Below are positions 1 through 7,549 of a stretch of DNA of 64,000 nucleotides, one piece after another. The translations under genes and the position numbers were made by a program. The notes under the pieces were generated by a model. The model saw nothing but the letters and a program-made list of their open reading frames with translations, was not told where the DNA came from and ran no database searches. Numbering within the stretch: the first letter of the stretch is position 1; every line of letters starts with the position of its first letter. This DNA is from Treponema sp. (lineage in GTDB: Bacteria; Spirochaetota; Spirochaetia; Treponematales; Treponemataceae), in assembly GCA_017934745.1 (NCBI GenBank), contig JAGBIY010000020.1:35960-99959 (forward strand), read 5' to 3'.

Positions 1-100
1 GATTGGGCTTGGAGGCGTTTTTTTTGCTTTGGCGGAGATGCTGCAGATTCTGGCTTCTCTTGTCGGTTTCTCTTTTTCCTGGAGTGGGAGGATTTGGGGC

Positions 101-129
101 AAAAAAATGCCCTGCTTTGTTTGCAGGGC
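101..129 (-). terminator. Rho-independent terminator of the PBP1A gene
   Basis: Read on the minus strand, a 7-bp GC-rich stem (109-115 with 123-129, seven-base loop) is followed by seven T (101-107). It starts six bases past the PBP stop codon, so it ends that transcript. Bases 1-100 beyond it hold no gene that can be supported; a short open frame on the plus strand there has no recognisable product. Confidence 0.85.
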
Positions 130-135
130 TGCTTG

Positions 136-2778
136 CTAGTCCATAAGGTAATTGTAGTCTATCGAATCCCCTTCCTCTGATTCGATTGTCTCTTCCAATC
201 CGCCGTCAAGAATGTCCGTTCCGAATCCCTCAAAGTCGAACCCGTCCTGCTGGTTCTGGGAGCCGTCGTTCGTGAAGTCCTCGTTGAAGTTGAAGTCCAC
301 GAAAGTCTCCTCGCTTTCTTCGTCTTCCAGGTTCACTGTGAGCGGCGAGTCGTCGAAGATGAACATCTCGCTTCCGAATCCGGCTCCGAGAAGCTCCTTC
401 TCAAGTCGCTGCACGGCCAGCACTTGTCCGACCGCGTTCGGCGAGTGCTTCTCGCAGTATTCCGTCGGTTCCGTTCCCGAAAGGAAATAGAGCGTTATGA
501 CGTCCTTTCCGCAGTCGTCTGTCGGGAGCATTCCGCTTTCCTTGCAGACCTGCACCCCGACGACCCCCGAAGCCGGGCGTTTGAAGTCCTTGTATGGAAG
601 CCCCTCGTGCGCTTTCTTCATGAATTCCGCCCATGCGGGACCCGCGAGCGTGGAACCCGTCAGTTCAAGGCCGAGGGACTGTCCCGGCTTGTCGAATCCG
701 AACCAGAACGCCGCCGTGTAGTATGGCGTGTAGGCGAGCGTCCATGCGTCCGCCCAGTTCTGTGTCGTTCCTGTCTTTCCCGCGGCCGGTATGGTGTACC
801 GCTTTCCGTTTTTGTCCTTGTACCTGAGCACGGTGCCGCTTTCCGTCGGCGACGCCAATGTTCCAGAGCGTATCGTGTTTTCCAGAAGCTGCGTCATGAC
901 GTACGCCGTCTGCTGCGATATCACCTGCGCTTTCGCGCCTTTTGCCTGCTGCGCTATCCTCAAGTCGTGCTCCGGGTTCAGGAATATGTTTCCGTCCCTG
1001 TCCTCCACGTTCCTGACCGCTATCGGAGTGACTTCCTTTCCCTCGTTTCCGAAAATGGCGTATGCCCTCGCCATCTCGATTGGGCGCACCGAGCAGACTC
1101 CGAGTCCCAGTGGGTAGCCGGGCACGAACGCTCTTGACGGAAGCTCTTCCTCGGAGATTCCGAGCAGGGCGACGGCCCTGTCTATTGCCGCGTCGAAGCC
1201 TATTCCGTCGAGGACTTTTATCGACGGGACATTCATGGAGTGGGCGAGGGCGTACCAGAGTTCTACGTCTCCCTTCCATTCGCCTCGGAAGTTGAGCGGT
1301 ATGTAGGGCTTTCCGTCTGCCGTGTAGAAGACGACCGGCGTGTCCGAGATTATCGTGCTGGGCGTGAACTGCCTTGAGTCGATGGCCGCGCTGTAGTAGA
1401 GCGGCTTGAACGACGAGCCAGGCTGGACCCTTGCCTGCACTGCCCTTATGAACTGGTTTTCGCTGTCGAACTTGCTTCCGCCGACGAGGGCTGTTATGTA
1501 GCCAGTCTCGTTCTCAAGCGCGACCATCGTCCCCTCGATTACGCTTTTTCCTACGTTCGACTTCGCCATTGCGTTTCCTTTGTTTGCGATTGACGTCTTG
1601 AGAGAGTCGATTCCGAACATGAGCGACATCACGTCTATCACCGGGTTCACGGAATTCGTGAACGTCGACATTACAATCGTCTCCTGTCTCTGCTCTGAGA
1701 CTTTTATCCCTCGAAGCCCGTACAGGAGGATGAGCATCTCCGAAATCGGGGTGTACGTCTTGAACGCGGCGTTCTTCCTGCTTCCAGATGAGCGTTGGTA
1801 GCTCCTGTTCGCCTTTTCGATGTACTTGTTCATGACTTCCTGCGCCGCCTGCTGGTTCTTCAGGTTGAGGGTGGTGTTCACCGTGAAGCCAGATGTGTAG
1901 ATGTCGTCCGTTCCGTAGATGAGGTTCTTCAATTCCCTTCTGGCGTATTCCGCGAACCACGGTGCCTTGTTGTCGTGCGTGAAATTTGCGGGCGCGCTCG
2001 TCCTGGAATAGTCGAAATTCGCCCAGTATTCGTCGAACGAGGCGTCTGCGTCCTCCTGTGTGATGAATTTCTGCTCGACCATCTTGTTCAGTACGTCCCT
2101 CTGCCTGTCCATGGCCCTGTTCGGGTATTCGAACGGATTCATGAGCGCCGGGTTCGAAAGCTGTATCATGAGGATTGCGGCCTCCGCGGCAGTGATTTCC
2201 GTCGCATCGTGTCCGAAATAGTATTTGCTGGCCGCGCTGACTCCGTATGTTCCGGCTCCGAAGTAGATTTTGTTGAGGTACAGCTCAAGGATTTCGTCCT
2301 TTGTGTAGCGGCGCTCCATCTGCACCGCCCACCACAGTTCCTTGAGCTTTCTCTTGTACGACATGTCGGAGCGGTCGCAGTAGAGCGTTCCCGCTATCTG
2401 CTGGGTGAGCGTGGAGCCTCCTCCGTAGTTCTTCCCGATGAGCCTTCCCGCGAAAGCCCTGGCAGTCGCCAGGACGTTGTAGCCGTTGTGCTTGTAGAAT
2501 TTTTTGTCCTCTCTGGCGAGGAGCGCGTCTATGACTTGCCGAGGCATCCTTCTGATGCTGATGATTTCCCTTTTCTCCTCGCTCGCGAATTCCGTTATCA
2601 ACTCGCCGTTTATGTCGAGGAGCTTTGTCGGAAGGGCAGTGGTGAATTCTGTGAAGTTCTCGTTGTCGATGACGTATTTTGTTTCGGCCAGCCCCTTGCC
2701 CAAAAGGGAACCGAGTATTATCGAAGATAAAAAAAGTCCTGCGAGTAGGACTATCGTGGACACTTTCATGTTTTTCAT
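136..2778 (-). CDS. Class A penicillin-binding protein (PBP1A type)
   Basis: Bifunctional peptidoglycan synthase of 880 residues anchored in the inner membrane by one N-terminal helix (about residues 7-26). The glycosyltransferase (GT51) domain shows REDKKF with the catalytic Glu near residue 90, then GGSTLTQQ near 120-127 and the RRYTKDEILELYLN segment. The transpeptidase domain shows SSFK near residue 453, SMN near 512 and KTGTTQ near 666. Length and motif order fit PBP1A well. The last 70 residues are an acidic D/E/N-rich tail beyond the enzyme core, unusual for the family. Start ATG at 2778 has no clear Shine-Dalgarno; a second ATG lies three codons inside. The gene follows a candidate small RNA whose terminator ends only about 40 bases upstream, so it either has its own short promoter or depends on read-through. 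Family is certain; the exact paralogue name is not. Confidence 0.95.
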   Translation of the reverse strand: MKNMKVSTIVLLAGLFLSSIILGSLLGKGLAETKYVIDNENFTEFTTALPTKLLDINGELITEFASEEKREIISIRRMPRQVIDALLAREDKKFYKHNGYNVLATARAFAGRLIGKNYGGGSTLTQQIAGTLYCDRSDMSYKRKLKELWWAVQMERRYTKDEILELYLNKIYFGAGTYGVSAASKYYFGHDATEITAAEAAILMIQLSNPALMNPFEYPNRAMDRQRDVLNKMVEQKFITQEDADASFDEYWANFDYSRTSAPANFTHDNKAPWFAEYARRELKNLIYGTDDIYTSGFTVNTTLNLKNQQAAQEVMNKYIEKANRSYQRSSGSRKNAAFKTYTPISEMLILLYGLRGIKVSEQRQETIVMSTFTNSVNPVIDVMSLMFGIDSLKTSIANKGNAMAKSNVGKSVIEGTMVALENETGYITALVGGSKFDSENQFIRAVQARVQPGSSFKPLYYSAAIDSRQFTPSTIISDTPVVFYTADGKPYIPLNFRGEWKGDVELWYALAHSMNVPSIKVLDGIGFDAAIDRAVALLGISEEELPSRAFVPGYPLGLGVCSVRPIEMARAYAIFGNEGKEVTPIAVRNVEDRDGNIFLNPEHDLRIAQQAKGAKAQVISQQTAYVMTQLLENTIRSGTLASPTESGTVLRYKDKNGKRYTIPAAGKTGTTQNWADAWTLAYTPYYTAAFWFGFDKPGQSLGLELTGSTLAGPAWAEFMKKAHEGLPYKDFKRPASGVVGVQVCKESGMLPTDDCGKDVITLYFLSGTEPTEYCEKHSPNAVGQVLAVQRLEKELLGAGFGSEMFIFDDSPLTVNLEDEESEETFVDFNFNEDFTNDGSQNQQDGFDFEGFGTDILDGGLEETIESEEGDSIDYNYLMD

Positions 2779-2814
2779 TGTTTTAGAATACGAAATTTCC
2801 GGCTTTCAAGCAAT

Positions 2815-2838
2815 AAAAAAGCCGGCTTGAAGCCGGCT
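2815..2838 (-). terminator. Rho-independent terminator upstream of the PBP gene
   Basis: Two copies of the self-complementary octamer AGCCGGCT with a three-base spacer form the stem; six T follow on the minus strand. It lies between the PEGA-domain gene and the PBP gene and would stop transcription about 40 bases before the PBP start. Confidence 0.8.
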
Positions 2839-2905
2839 ATGCCATTAGGCAGTCGGTCGTCAATGGGTGGGAGGGGATAGTTGACGACCCGACTTTTATA
2901 TTATC
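2815..2905 (-). ncRNA. Candidate small RNA with a C-rich loop and intrinsic terminator
   Basis: On the minus strand a -10-like GATAAT/TAATAT (2898-2905) is followed by three hairpins in about 80 bases. The first is a long stem (2881-2893 with 2852-2863, one bulge) closing a 17-base C-rich loop that contains CCCCUCCC. The second is a 4-bp stem (2840-2851). The third is a strong 8-bp stem (2820-2838) followed by six T (2815-2820). No open frame fits. The C-rich loop is complementary to Shine-Dalgarno sequence, as in known C-rich regulatory RNAs of Gram-positive bacteria. No good -35 was found. It could instead be a structured leader of the PBP gene that ends in an attenuator. The remaining bases up to 3008 show nothing. 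Confidence 0.35.
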
Positions 2906-3008
2906 GCACATCACCTGTGAATTCTTTAGTCGATTTGGAAGCCCATTTTGTAGATTTTGGAGTTTTTTTTCATCGAAAATTTTTGGCATCTCCGTCCGGC
3001 CTGGTAAT

Positions 3009-4091
3009 CTATTTCTCCTCGTATATGCTGGCGTCTATGTCCAGACTCATCGTGTACGACCTGCCGTTTATCGCCGTGAAATTCTTTACGATTTCGTAGT
3101 CCCCCACAATCATCTTCGCGGAATGCTCTCCCGGTTCTATTATGAACGCCGTCTTCGGATTCTCTATCGGCTTGTCGTCGAAGTAGATTTCCGTGTTCAT
3201 GGGGCAGATGAAAATCAGCGTCGGCTCTATGCTCCTGAGTTCGACCGAAAGGTTTGTCGTCTTCGCCTGCTCTATGACGAATGTCCTCAGCTCGTTTCGG
3301 TACGATTCGCTCACGATTGACACGTGGTGCTCCCCTGTCGGAAGCAGCATCGCCCCTGTCGACTGGATTTCATTGTCGTCGATGAAAACCGTGTATTCGG
3401 GCTTTTCGGCCTGCTTCGCCTTCTTCTGCTTCTTTTTAGCCTGCTCGTTTTCCTTCGTGAGCACGGGGAGGTTCAGCTGCCTTGCGGGTTCCACCGAGAA
3501 ATTCAGTTTTCCCTTGTCGATGAGGACGGCCTTCACTGTCGCTTCGATTTCTGCGTTCCCGAACGTCTCCGGCACCTGCTCCATGGCGAGCTGCAGGCGG
3601 AAGAACAGGTCCTTCTTGTCGCCTTTGGGGCTTACCGGAATCTTCTCTGAATAAGGGCTGTCCTTTATGTTGAATTCCGCCGTCAGCGGTATGTAGATGT
3701 TGAGCGAGAGCCTTCCGGGGATTGTCGCGTAGGAGATTCTCTTCCCTGAATATTCTGTCTTCTTCTCGCTGGGCTTTGGTTTCACGTCTTCGTAGAGGGA
3801 GTACGCCACCGAATTTCTCCACGCGGCGATTTCCTCTGGAATCTTCATGTTGATTTCGATTCCGCAGACATAAGTCATGTCCTCCGGCAGGTTTATGTGT
3901 ATCGCGTCGTTGATTCCCGCCTTGAAGGTCACCGATTCCGTGACCTCGGAAAATTTGACGTCCCTGAGCCTTCCTATTTTGAAATCTTCGGCTGCGGTGG
4001 CCGCCGTCATGATGCACGCCATTGTCAATGCCGCAAGCGCGCGGCCTATCGAAAAATGCGCCAGTCCGAATTTGCTTTTGAGTCTTTCCAT
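3009..4091 (-). CDS. Secreted protein with PEGA-like domains
   Basis: A 360-residue exported protein of unknown function. An N-terminal signal peptide (hydrophobic stretch about 17-34 ending in ATAA) is followed by a beta-rich middle region with no recognised family. The last 140 residues hold two PEGA-like units: VFIDDNEIQ...LLPTGEHHVSI and IYFDDKPIE...IEPGEHSAKM. PEGA repeats are common in surface proteins of treponemes and other bacteria. A Lys-rich linker (KKKQKKAKQ) lies before the repeats. It is the third gene of a minus-strand run, 64 bases after the M23 peptidase, so co-transcription and a shared envelope role are likely. ATG start at 4091 with only a weak GAAG element before it. Confidence 0.75.
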   Translation of the reverse strand: MERLKSKFGLAHFSIGRALAALTMACIMTAATAAEDFKIGRLRDVKFSEVTESVTFKAGINDAIHINLPEDMTYVCGIEINMKIPEEIAAWRNSVAYSLYEDVKPKPSEKKTEYSGKRISYATIPGRLSLNIYIPLTAEFNIKDSPYSEKIPVSPKGDKKDLFFRLQLAMEQVPETFGNAEIEATVKAVLIDKGKLNFSVEPARQLNLPVLTKENEQAKKKQKKAKQAEKPEYTVFIDDNEIQSTGAMLLPTGEHHVSIVSESYRNELRTFVIEQAKTTNLSVELRSIEPTLIFICPMNTEIYFDDKPIENPKTAFIIEPGEHSAKMIVGDYEIVKNFTAINGRSYTMSLDIDASIYEEK

Positions 4092-4155
4092 AAATCTTCA
4101 TCCGATTTTTTGGGGAAAATTATAGTTTATGGAAATGCGAAAGTCCACAAATCCG

Positions 4156-5337
4156 CTATTTCACATACATCGCCGGGTCTTTGGGCGTGCCTCCCTCCCT
4201 TATCTCGAAGTGCAGGTGCGGCCCCGTCGCCATTCCCGTCTGCCCGACCTGGCCGATTGTCTCCCCCGTCTTCACCTTCTGTCCTTTCTTGACGAGGATT
4301 TTGGACATGTGTGCGTATGTGCTCGTGGTCTTCTTGTCGTGCCTGATGATGACGTAGCTTCCGTAGACGGGGTTGTTGTTCGCGGCCTCTATGACTTCCC
4401 CGGATTTGCAGGCTAAAATGTCCGTCCCTGTCGGAGCCGCAAGGTCGATTCCCGCGTGAAGTTTCCACTTTCCAGAAATCGGGCTTGTCCTGTAGCCGAA
4501 TTTCGACGTGAGGACTTTGCGGCTCAAGGGAAGCACCATCTTGTCGCTTTCGCCGCCCTTCTGCGACTTGAAGAACGCGCTCGCCGTGGGGGACATGCTT
4601 TTTCCTGGGTGGTAAGAGAATTTCTTTCCGTTCACCTCGACTTTCTTCACGGTGGAGGCGGCCTGTTTTGCTTCGCTCTGTCTCGCAGGGGAGGATTTTT
4701 TTTCAGTAATATGTTCTTTCTTTTCCTTTTCTTTTTTTTGTTGCGTCTTTGCCGCCTTCGCTTCATCCTCTTTCGCCTTCGCGCTGTTGGTTTCCGTTTC
4801 GTATTCCTTGCTCAGCAGAATCTCGAAGTCCGTGGTGGGGTTCTCCGGAAGGTAAATTCCCTGAAAAACCGGAAGGATGAGCTTCATGCCGGGCTTGAGC
4901 GAGTCGGGGGAGGCGATTCCGTTTATCGACGCGAGCGTTCCCTGTAGTTGGTCCAGGCTGGAGGCAATCTGGTTGAAGCCGTTGCCGTTCTTCAAATCTT
5001 CCGCCTTGAGGGTGTAGGTGTAGTAGAGCATCTCTTCTGGATATTCGTCCTTCTTTATGTTCTTGTTCGCCTTTTCGATTTCCTGTTCGTATTTCTGGAA
5101 TTTTGAGTTGTTTTCCTTTGCCTTTTTTTTCTCTTCGTCGGACGCTCCGTTCGGTGCGTAGACGACTCTGTTGTTCGCAAGCTCGCCTGCGTCCGTCAGT
5201 TTTTTGTAGTTGCTGATTGACTCTTCGACTACGTTTTTTGAGATTATCGACAGGGGGGAATCGTCTTCTGCGTGGAATCCAAGTGAAGCCGCTGAAAGCA
5301 AGAGAGCCGATAGTATTTTTCTTGTTGAATTTTTCAT
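4156..5337 (-). CDS. LytM-type M23 metallopeptidase, secreted
   Basis: Periplasmic peptidoglycan endopeptidase or amidase activator of 393 residues. There is an N-terminal signal peptide (about 1-23), then an acidic coiled-coil-prone region, a LysM-like stretch (LKPGMKLILP near 145) and a Lys/Glu/Ala-rich linker with KEKKEH. The C-terminal M23 domain covers about 270-393: GYRTSPISG, HAGIDLAAPTGT with the HxxxD zinc pair, STYAHM and GPHLHFEI with the HxH motif. All zinc ligands of active LytM enzymes appear present, so this is probably catalytic and not a degenerate EnvC-type activator. It follows the small membrane protein by 14 bases in one operon. Confidence 0.9.
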   Translation of the reverse strand: MKNSTRKILSALLLSAASLGFHAEDDSPLSIISKNVVEESISNYKKLTDAGELANNRVVYAPNGASDEEKKKAKENNSKFQKYEQEIEKANKNIKKDEYPEEMLYYTYTLKAEDLKNGNGFNQIASSLDQLQGTLASINGIASPDSLKPGMKLILPVFQGIYLPENPTTDFEILLSKEYETETNSAKAKEDEAKAAKTQQKKEKEKKEHITEKKSSPARQSEAKQAASTVKKVEVNGKKFSYHPGKSMSPTASAFFKSQKGGESDKMVLPLSRKVLTSKFGYRTSPISGKWKLHAGIDLAAPTGTDILACKSGEVIEAANNNPVYGSYVIIRHDKKTTSTYAHMSKILVKKGQKVKTGETIGQVGQTGMATGPHLHFEIREGGTPKDPAMYVK

Positions 5338-5351
5338 TTTTTGGTCGTTTT

Positions 5352-5741
5352 TCAGTTTGACTTCGCTTTTTTGAATCCGAACGAAATCACGCCGTAGAGG
5401 ACGATTGAGGCGATGATTGTCGGAATGGCGAGAATCCTGTTTCCGTCAAGCACGAATTTGACGCAGAGGACGATTCCCAATGCGACAACGACCGCCTTCG
5501 AGAGTCCGAGCGTGAACTTCCTGATTCCTGATTCTGTTATCTTCTTCACGCAGACGAAGACCGCCGCCGCCACCAGCGCGGAGAGAACCGCTATGGTGTA
5601 GATTCTTGGGGCTTCCGTGGCGAACTTCCAGAGCGGGAAGACGAATGCGGCTCCCAGTGCGGCGCACGCGACCACGAGAGCGATTATCTTGCCGAATGTG
5701 TTGAAAAGGTTTCCGTATCCTTCGACTATTTTTTTTATCAT
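5352..5741 (-). CDS. Small integral membrane protein, unknown function
   Basis: 129 residues with four predicted membrane helices (about 16-36, 44-62, 82-100 and 104-122) separated by short basic loops. No family recognised. It is the first gene of the run that continues with the LytM peptidase and the PEGA protein; the ferredoxin terminator lies directly upstream, so a promoter must sit in the short stretch 5742-5767 or overlap the terminator. An accessory role in envelope biology is a guess from position only. Confidence 0.6.
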   Translation of the reverse strand: MIKKIVEGYGNLFNTFGKIIALVVACAALGAAFVFPLWKFATEAPRIYTIAVLSALVAAAVFVCVKKITESGIRKFTLGLSKAVVVALGIVLCVKFVLDGNRILAIPTIIASIVLYGVISFGFKKAKSN

Positions 5742-5767
5742 GCAGGAAGTTTAATGTATGGAAAGAC

Positions 5768-5815
5768 AAAAAAAAAGCCTCAAGAAACCGAGACTGTTGA
5801 AAACGGTTTCTTGAG
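5768..5815 (-). terminator. Rho-independent terminator of the ferredoxin gene
   Basis: A perfect 12-bp stem (5779-5790 with 5804-5815) is followed on the minus strand by at least nine T. It sits just past the ferredoxin stop. Confidence 0.9.
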
Positions 5816-5838
5816 ACTCCCATCGCAATTGCGGCTGA

Positions 5839-6012
5839 TTATGCCTCTGCGATTGCTGCCGCTGGGCACTCTGAAGCGCAAGTTCCGCAGCTGACGCATT
5901 TTGTAGCGTCGATTTCGCGGTGTCCGTCGTTCTCGGAGATTGCTCCGACCGGGCAGTCAGGCTCGCAAGTTCCACAGTTCACGCATGTTCCAGCGTCGAT
6001 TTTGTATGCCAT
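5839..6012 (-). CDS. 2[4Fe-4S] ferredoxin
   Basis: A 57-residue electron carrier of the clostridial type. Two CxxCxxC...CP clusters are seen: CVNCGTCEPDCP and CVSCGTCASECP, each binding one 4Fe-4S centre. The start is set at ATG 6012, where AGAGGT stands nine bases upstream; the longer frame to 6096 would add a 28-residue unrelated extension and was rejected. It is monocistronic with its own terminator. Such ferredoxins serve pyruvate:ferredoxin oxidoreductase and hydrogenases in anaerobes, which suits a fermentative spirochaete, but no partner gene is nearby. Confidence 0.95.
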   Translation of the reverse strand: MAYKIDAGTCVNCGTCEPDCPVGAISENDGHREIDATKCVSCGTCASECPAAAIAEA

Positions 6013-6152
6013 ATCTAGTACCTCTCTAAATTTGGTTTGAACTAATTTAACATCAGATTTTCCCAAAAACAAGAAGACGGAATACGAATTAGTCATTGCT
6101 AACAGATGTCCTGAAAAAAATGCAAAAAAAATAAAAAAATTTAAAAAAGTTG

Positions 6153-6181
6153 TTGACGAAAAAAATCTGCTGTGCTAATAT
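6153..6181 (+). promoter_or_regulatory. Sigma-70 promoter of the tRNA-Gln/Glu operon, with UP-like A tracts
   Basis: TTGACG (6153-6158), 17-base spacer, TAATAT (6176-6181). Runs of A and T from about 6118 to 6148 directly upstream resemble an UP element. It drives the two tRNA genes. Confidence 0.85.
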
Positions 6182-6233
6182 CATATTCATCACCGCAACA
6201 TAGCGATGACAACTTACAAAATAAGTTCCTTAT

Positions 6234-6304
6234 TCCCCGATTGTGTAATGGTAGCACCTCAGATTCTGGTTCTGATTGTGGGGGTTCGAATCCTCCTTGG
6301 GGAA
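6234..6304 (+). tRNA. tRNA-Gln (anticodon CTG)
   Basis: Acceptor stem TCCCCGA with TTGGGGA, anticodon stem TCAGA/TCTGA with loop TTCTGGT, and a GGTTCGAAT T-loop. CCA is not encoded. First gene of a two-tRNA transcript. Confidence 0.9.
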
Positions 6305-6341
6305 CTAAAACAAGTGAGTAGCTTGTTGATTTTGATTGATT

Positions 6342-6414
6342 GGTCCCTTCGAATATCGGTTTAGTTCGCCGCCCTCTCAAGGCGGAGAGATGGGTTCGAC
6401 TCCCGTAGGGACCG
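6342..6414 (+). tRNA. tRNA-Glu (anticodon CTC)
   Basis: Acceptor GGTCCCT with AGGGACC, anticodon stem CCGCC/GGCGG with loop CTCTCAA, T-loop GGTTCGACT. CCA is not encoded. It lies 37 bases after tRNA-Gln and is followed directly by a terminator. Confidence 0.93.
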
Positions 6415-6420
6415 CTTCTG

Positions 6421-6453
6421 CACCCGATTCTTTTTGAGTCGGGTGTTTTTTTT
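6421..6453 (+). terminator. Rho-independent terminator of the tRNA-Gln/Glu operon
   Basis: A 10-bp stem (6421-6430 with 6436-6445) with a five-T loop is followed by eight T. Confidence 0.9.
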
Positions 6454-6613
6454 GTCCTCTTTTTATTTGCGTTTTCTTCCTTGCCACTTTTTTGTAAAAA
6501 AATGTTAAATTCACATTAATCGTACATTGAAAACTGACATTTTCGGAAAGTTGTATTAAAATAGTCAAAGAGTTTGCAGATGGATTTGTGAACGGTTGGA
6601 AAATGGTGCAAGG

Positions 6614-7549
6614 ATGCATAAAAAAGTTGGAAATATTTTAATTTTTACATTTTTTTTGTTTTTTTTCATTCCGAGTGCCTTTTCCTCGGCTTTCATTTTT
6701 GATGAGGACGCTTTCCTGTCCGCCAAAAATTTCAAAATCCATTCGAATTCACAAAATCCCACTGTCCATCTGGTCGATTTCGGCGACGATGACGGCTCTT
6801 CCGCTTCGGACAAGGTCGATCCCGACGAGGAGAACTTGTTCGACGACGACAAGGTTGATCCTGATGATATGGAGGAGGAGCCTGGCGGAGAGGATGACAG
6901 CCCTGAGGGTGATTATTCGGGGGAGAAAACAGAAGACGAAGGGGAGCCTGAGAAGGAGGACCCCGACGAGGCTGCCGAAGACGAATCTGGTGAAGAGCCG
7001 GAGACTCCTGAAGAGGAAGGTGTGTCCGACTGCCCTGGGAATTCCGTGGCTTTCTGCCTTGGTCTTTCGTCGATTCCCGAAAGCTACTTCGGAACGACTT
7101 TTTCGCTTGACGGCTCGTACAGGAACTATTTCAGGTATCCGGTATATTGGCTTTGCGGAGGGGGAATCGGCAGGGGAAGCCCCAACGGGGATTATCCCTA
7201 TACATACCAGGTCGGCGGAGACAACCTCGCGGCGCCGAGTTTCTACTCGACATGCACTTATGGTGGGGCCGGGCTTGTGTACAACAACGTCGAGAAAGGA
7301 TTCTCAGTCTTCTCGGAATTCGTGATGGGCTTGAGCTTGAGGATTTTGTACAACGGAAGCATAAAGCACGCCCACAGCGGGAAACTTTACCCAAGCGTTT
7401 TCGGGGATTTTTCAGTGGGCGGCTCCTGGCGTTGGCTCAGGGCGTCTTTGGGCGTCCAGTACGATACGAACTGGAATTTCGTCTTTGGAGGGAAAATCGG
7501 GGTGGCGATTCCGATAGAGATGTTCAAAAAGTTGAAGAAGCAGCAATGA
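6614..7549 (+). CDS. Secreted protein with acidic linker and beta-rich C-terminal domain
   Basis: 311 residues when started at ATG 6614; the longer frame starts with TTG at 6596. A signal peptide (about 1-25, very Phe-rich) is followed near 50-140 by a low-complexity D/E/P/G segment, then a 170-residue Gly/Tyr/Phe-rich domain with alternating hydrophobic pattern (SVGGSWRWLRASLGVQYD, FVFGGKIGVAIP) that looks like part of an outer-membrane barrel. No named family recognised. Its TGA overlaps the ATG of the next lipoprotein gene (ATGA), so the two are translationally coupled. Function unknown; an outer-membrane or surface role is inferred. The Shine-Dalgarno for 6614 is poor. Confidence 0.65.
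   Translation: MHKKVGNILIFTFFLFFFIPSAFSSAFIFDEDAFLSAKNFKIHSNSQNPTVHLVDFGDDDGSSASDKVDPDEENLFDDDKVDPDDMEEEPGGEDDSPEGDYSGEKTEDEGEPEKEDPDEAAEDESGEEPETPEEEGVSDCPGNSVAFCLGLSSIPESYFGTTFSLDGSYRNYFRYPVYWLCGGGIGRGSPNGDYPYTYQVGGDNLAAPSFYSTCTYGGAGLVYNNVEKGFSVFSEFVMGLSLRILYNGSIKHAHSGKLYPSVFGDFSVGGSWRWLRASLGVQYDTNWNFVFGGKIGVAIPIEMFKKLKKQQ

Noticed and set aside
1-100. A short open frame on the plus strand at the window edge
   Set aside because: It has no ribosome-binding site, start or recognisable product, and runs into the PBP terminator.
1795-2730. Long plus-strand open frame of 311 codons opposite the PBP gene
   Set aside because: It is antisense to clear PBP1A motifs and its translation is rich in Arg/Val with no domain; an artefact of GC-rich codon use.
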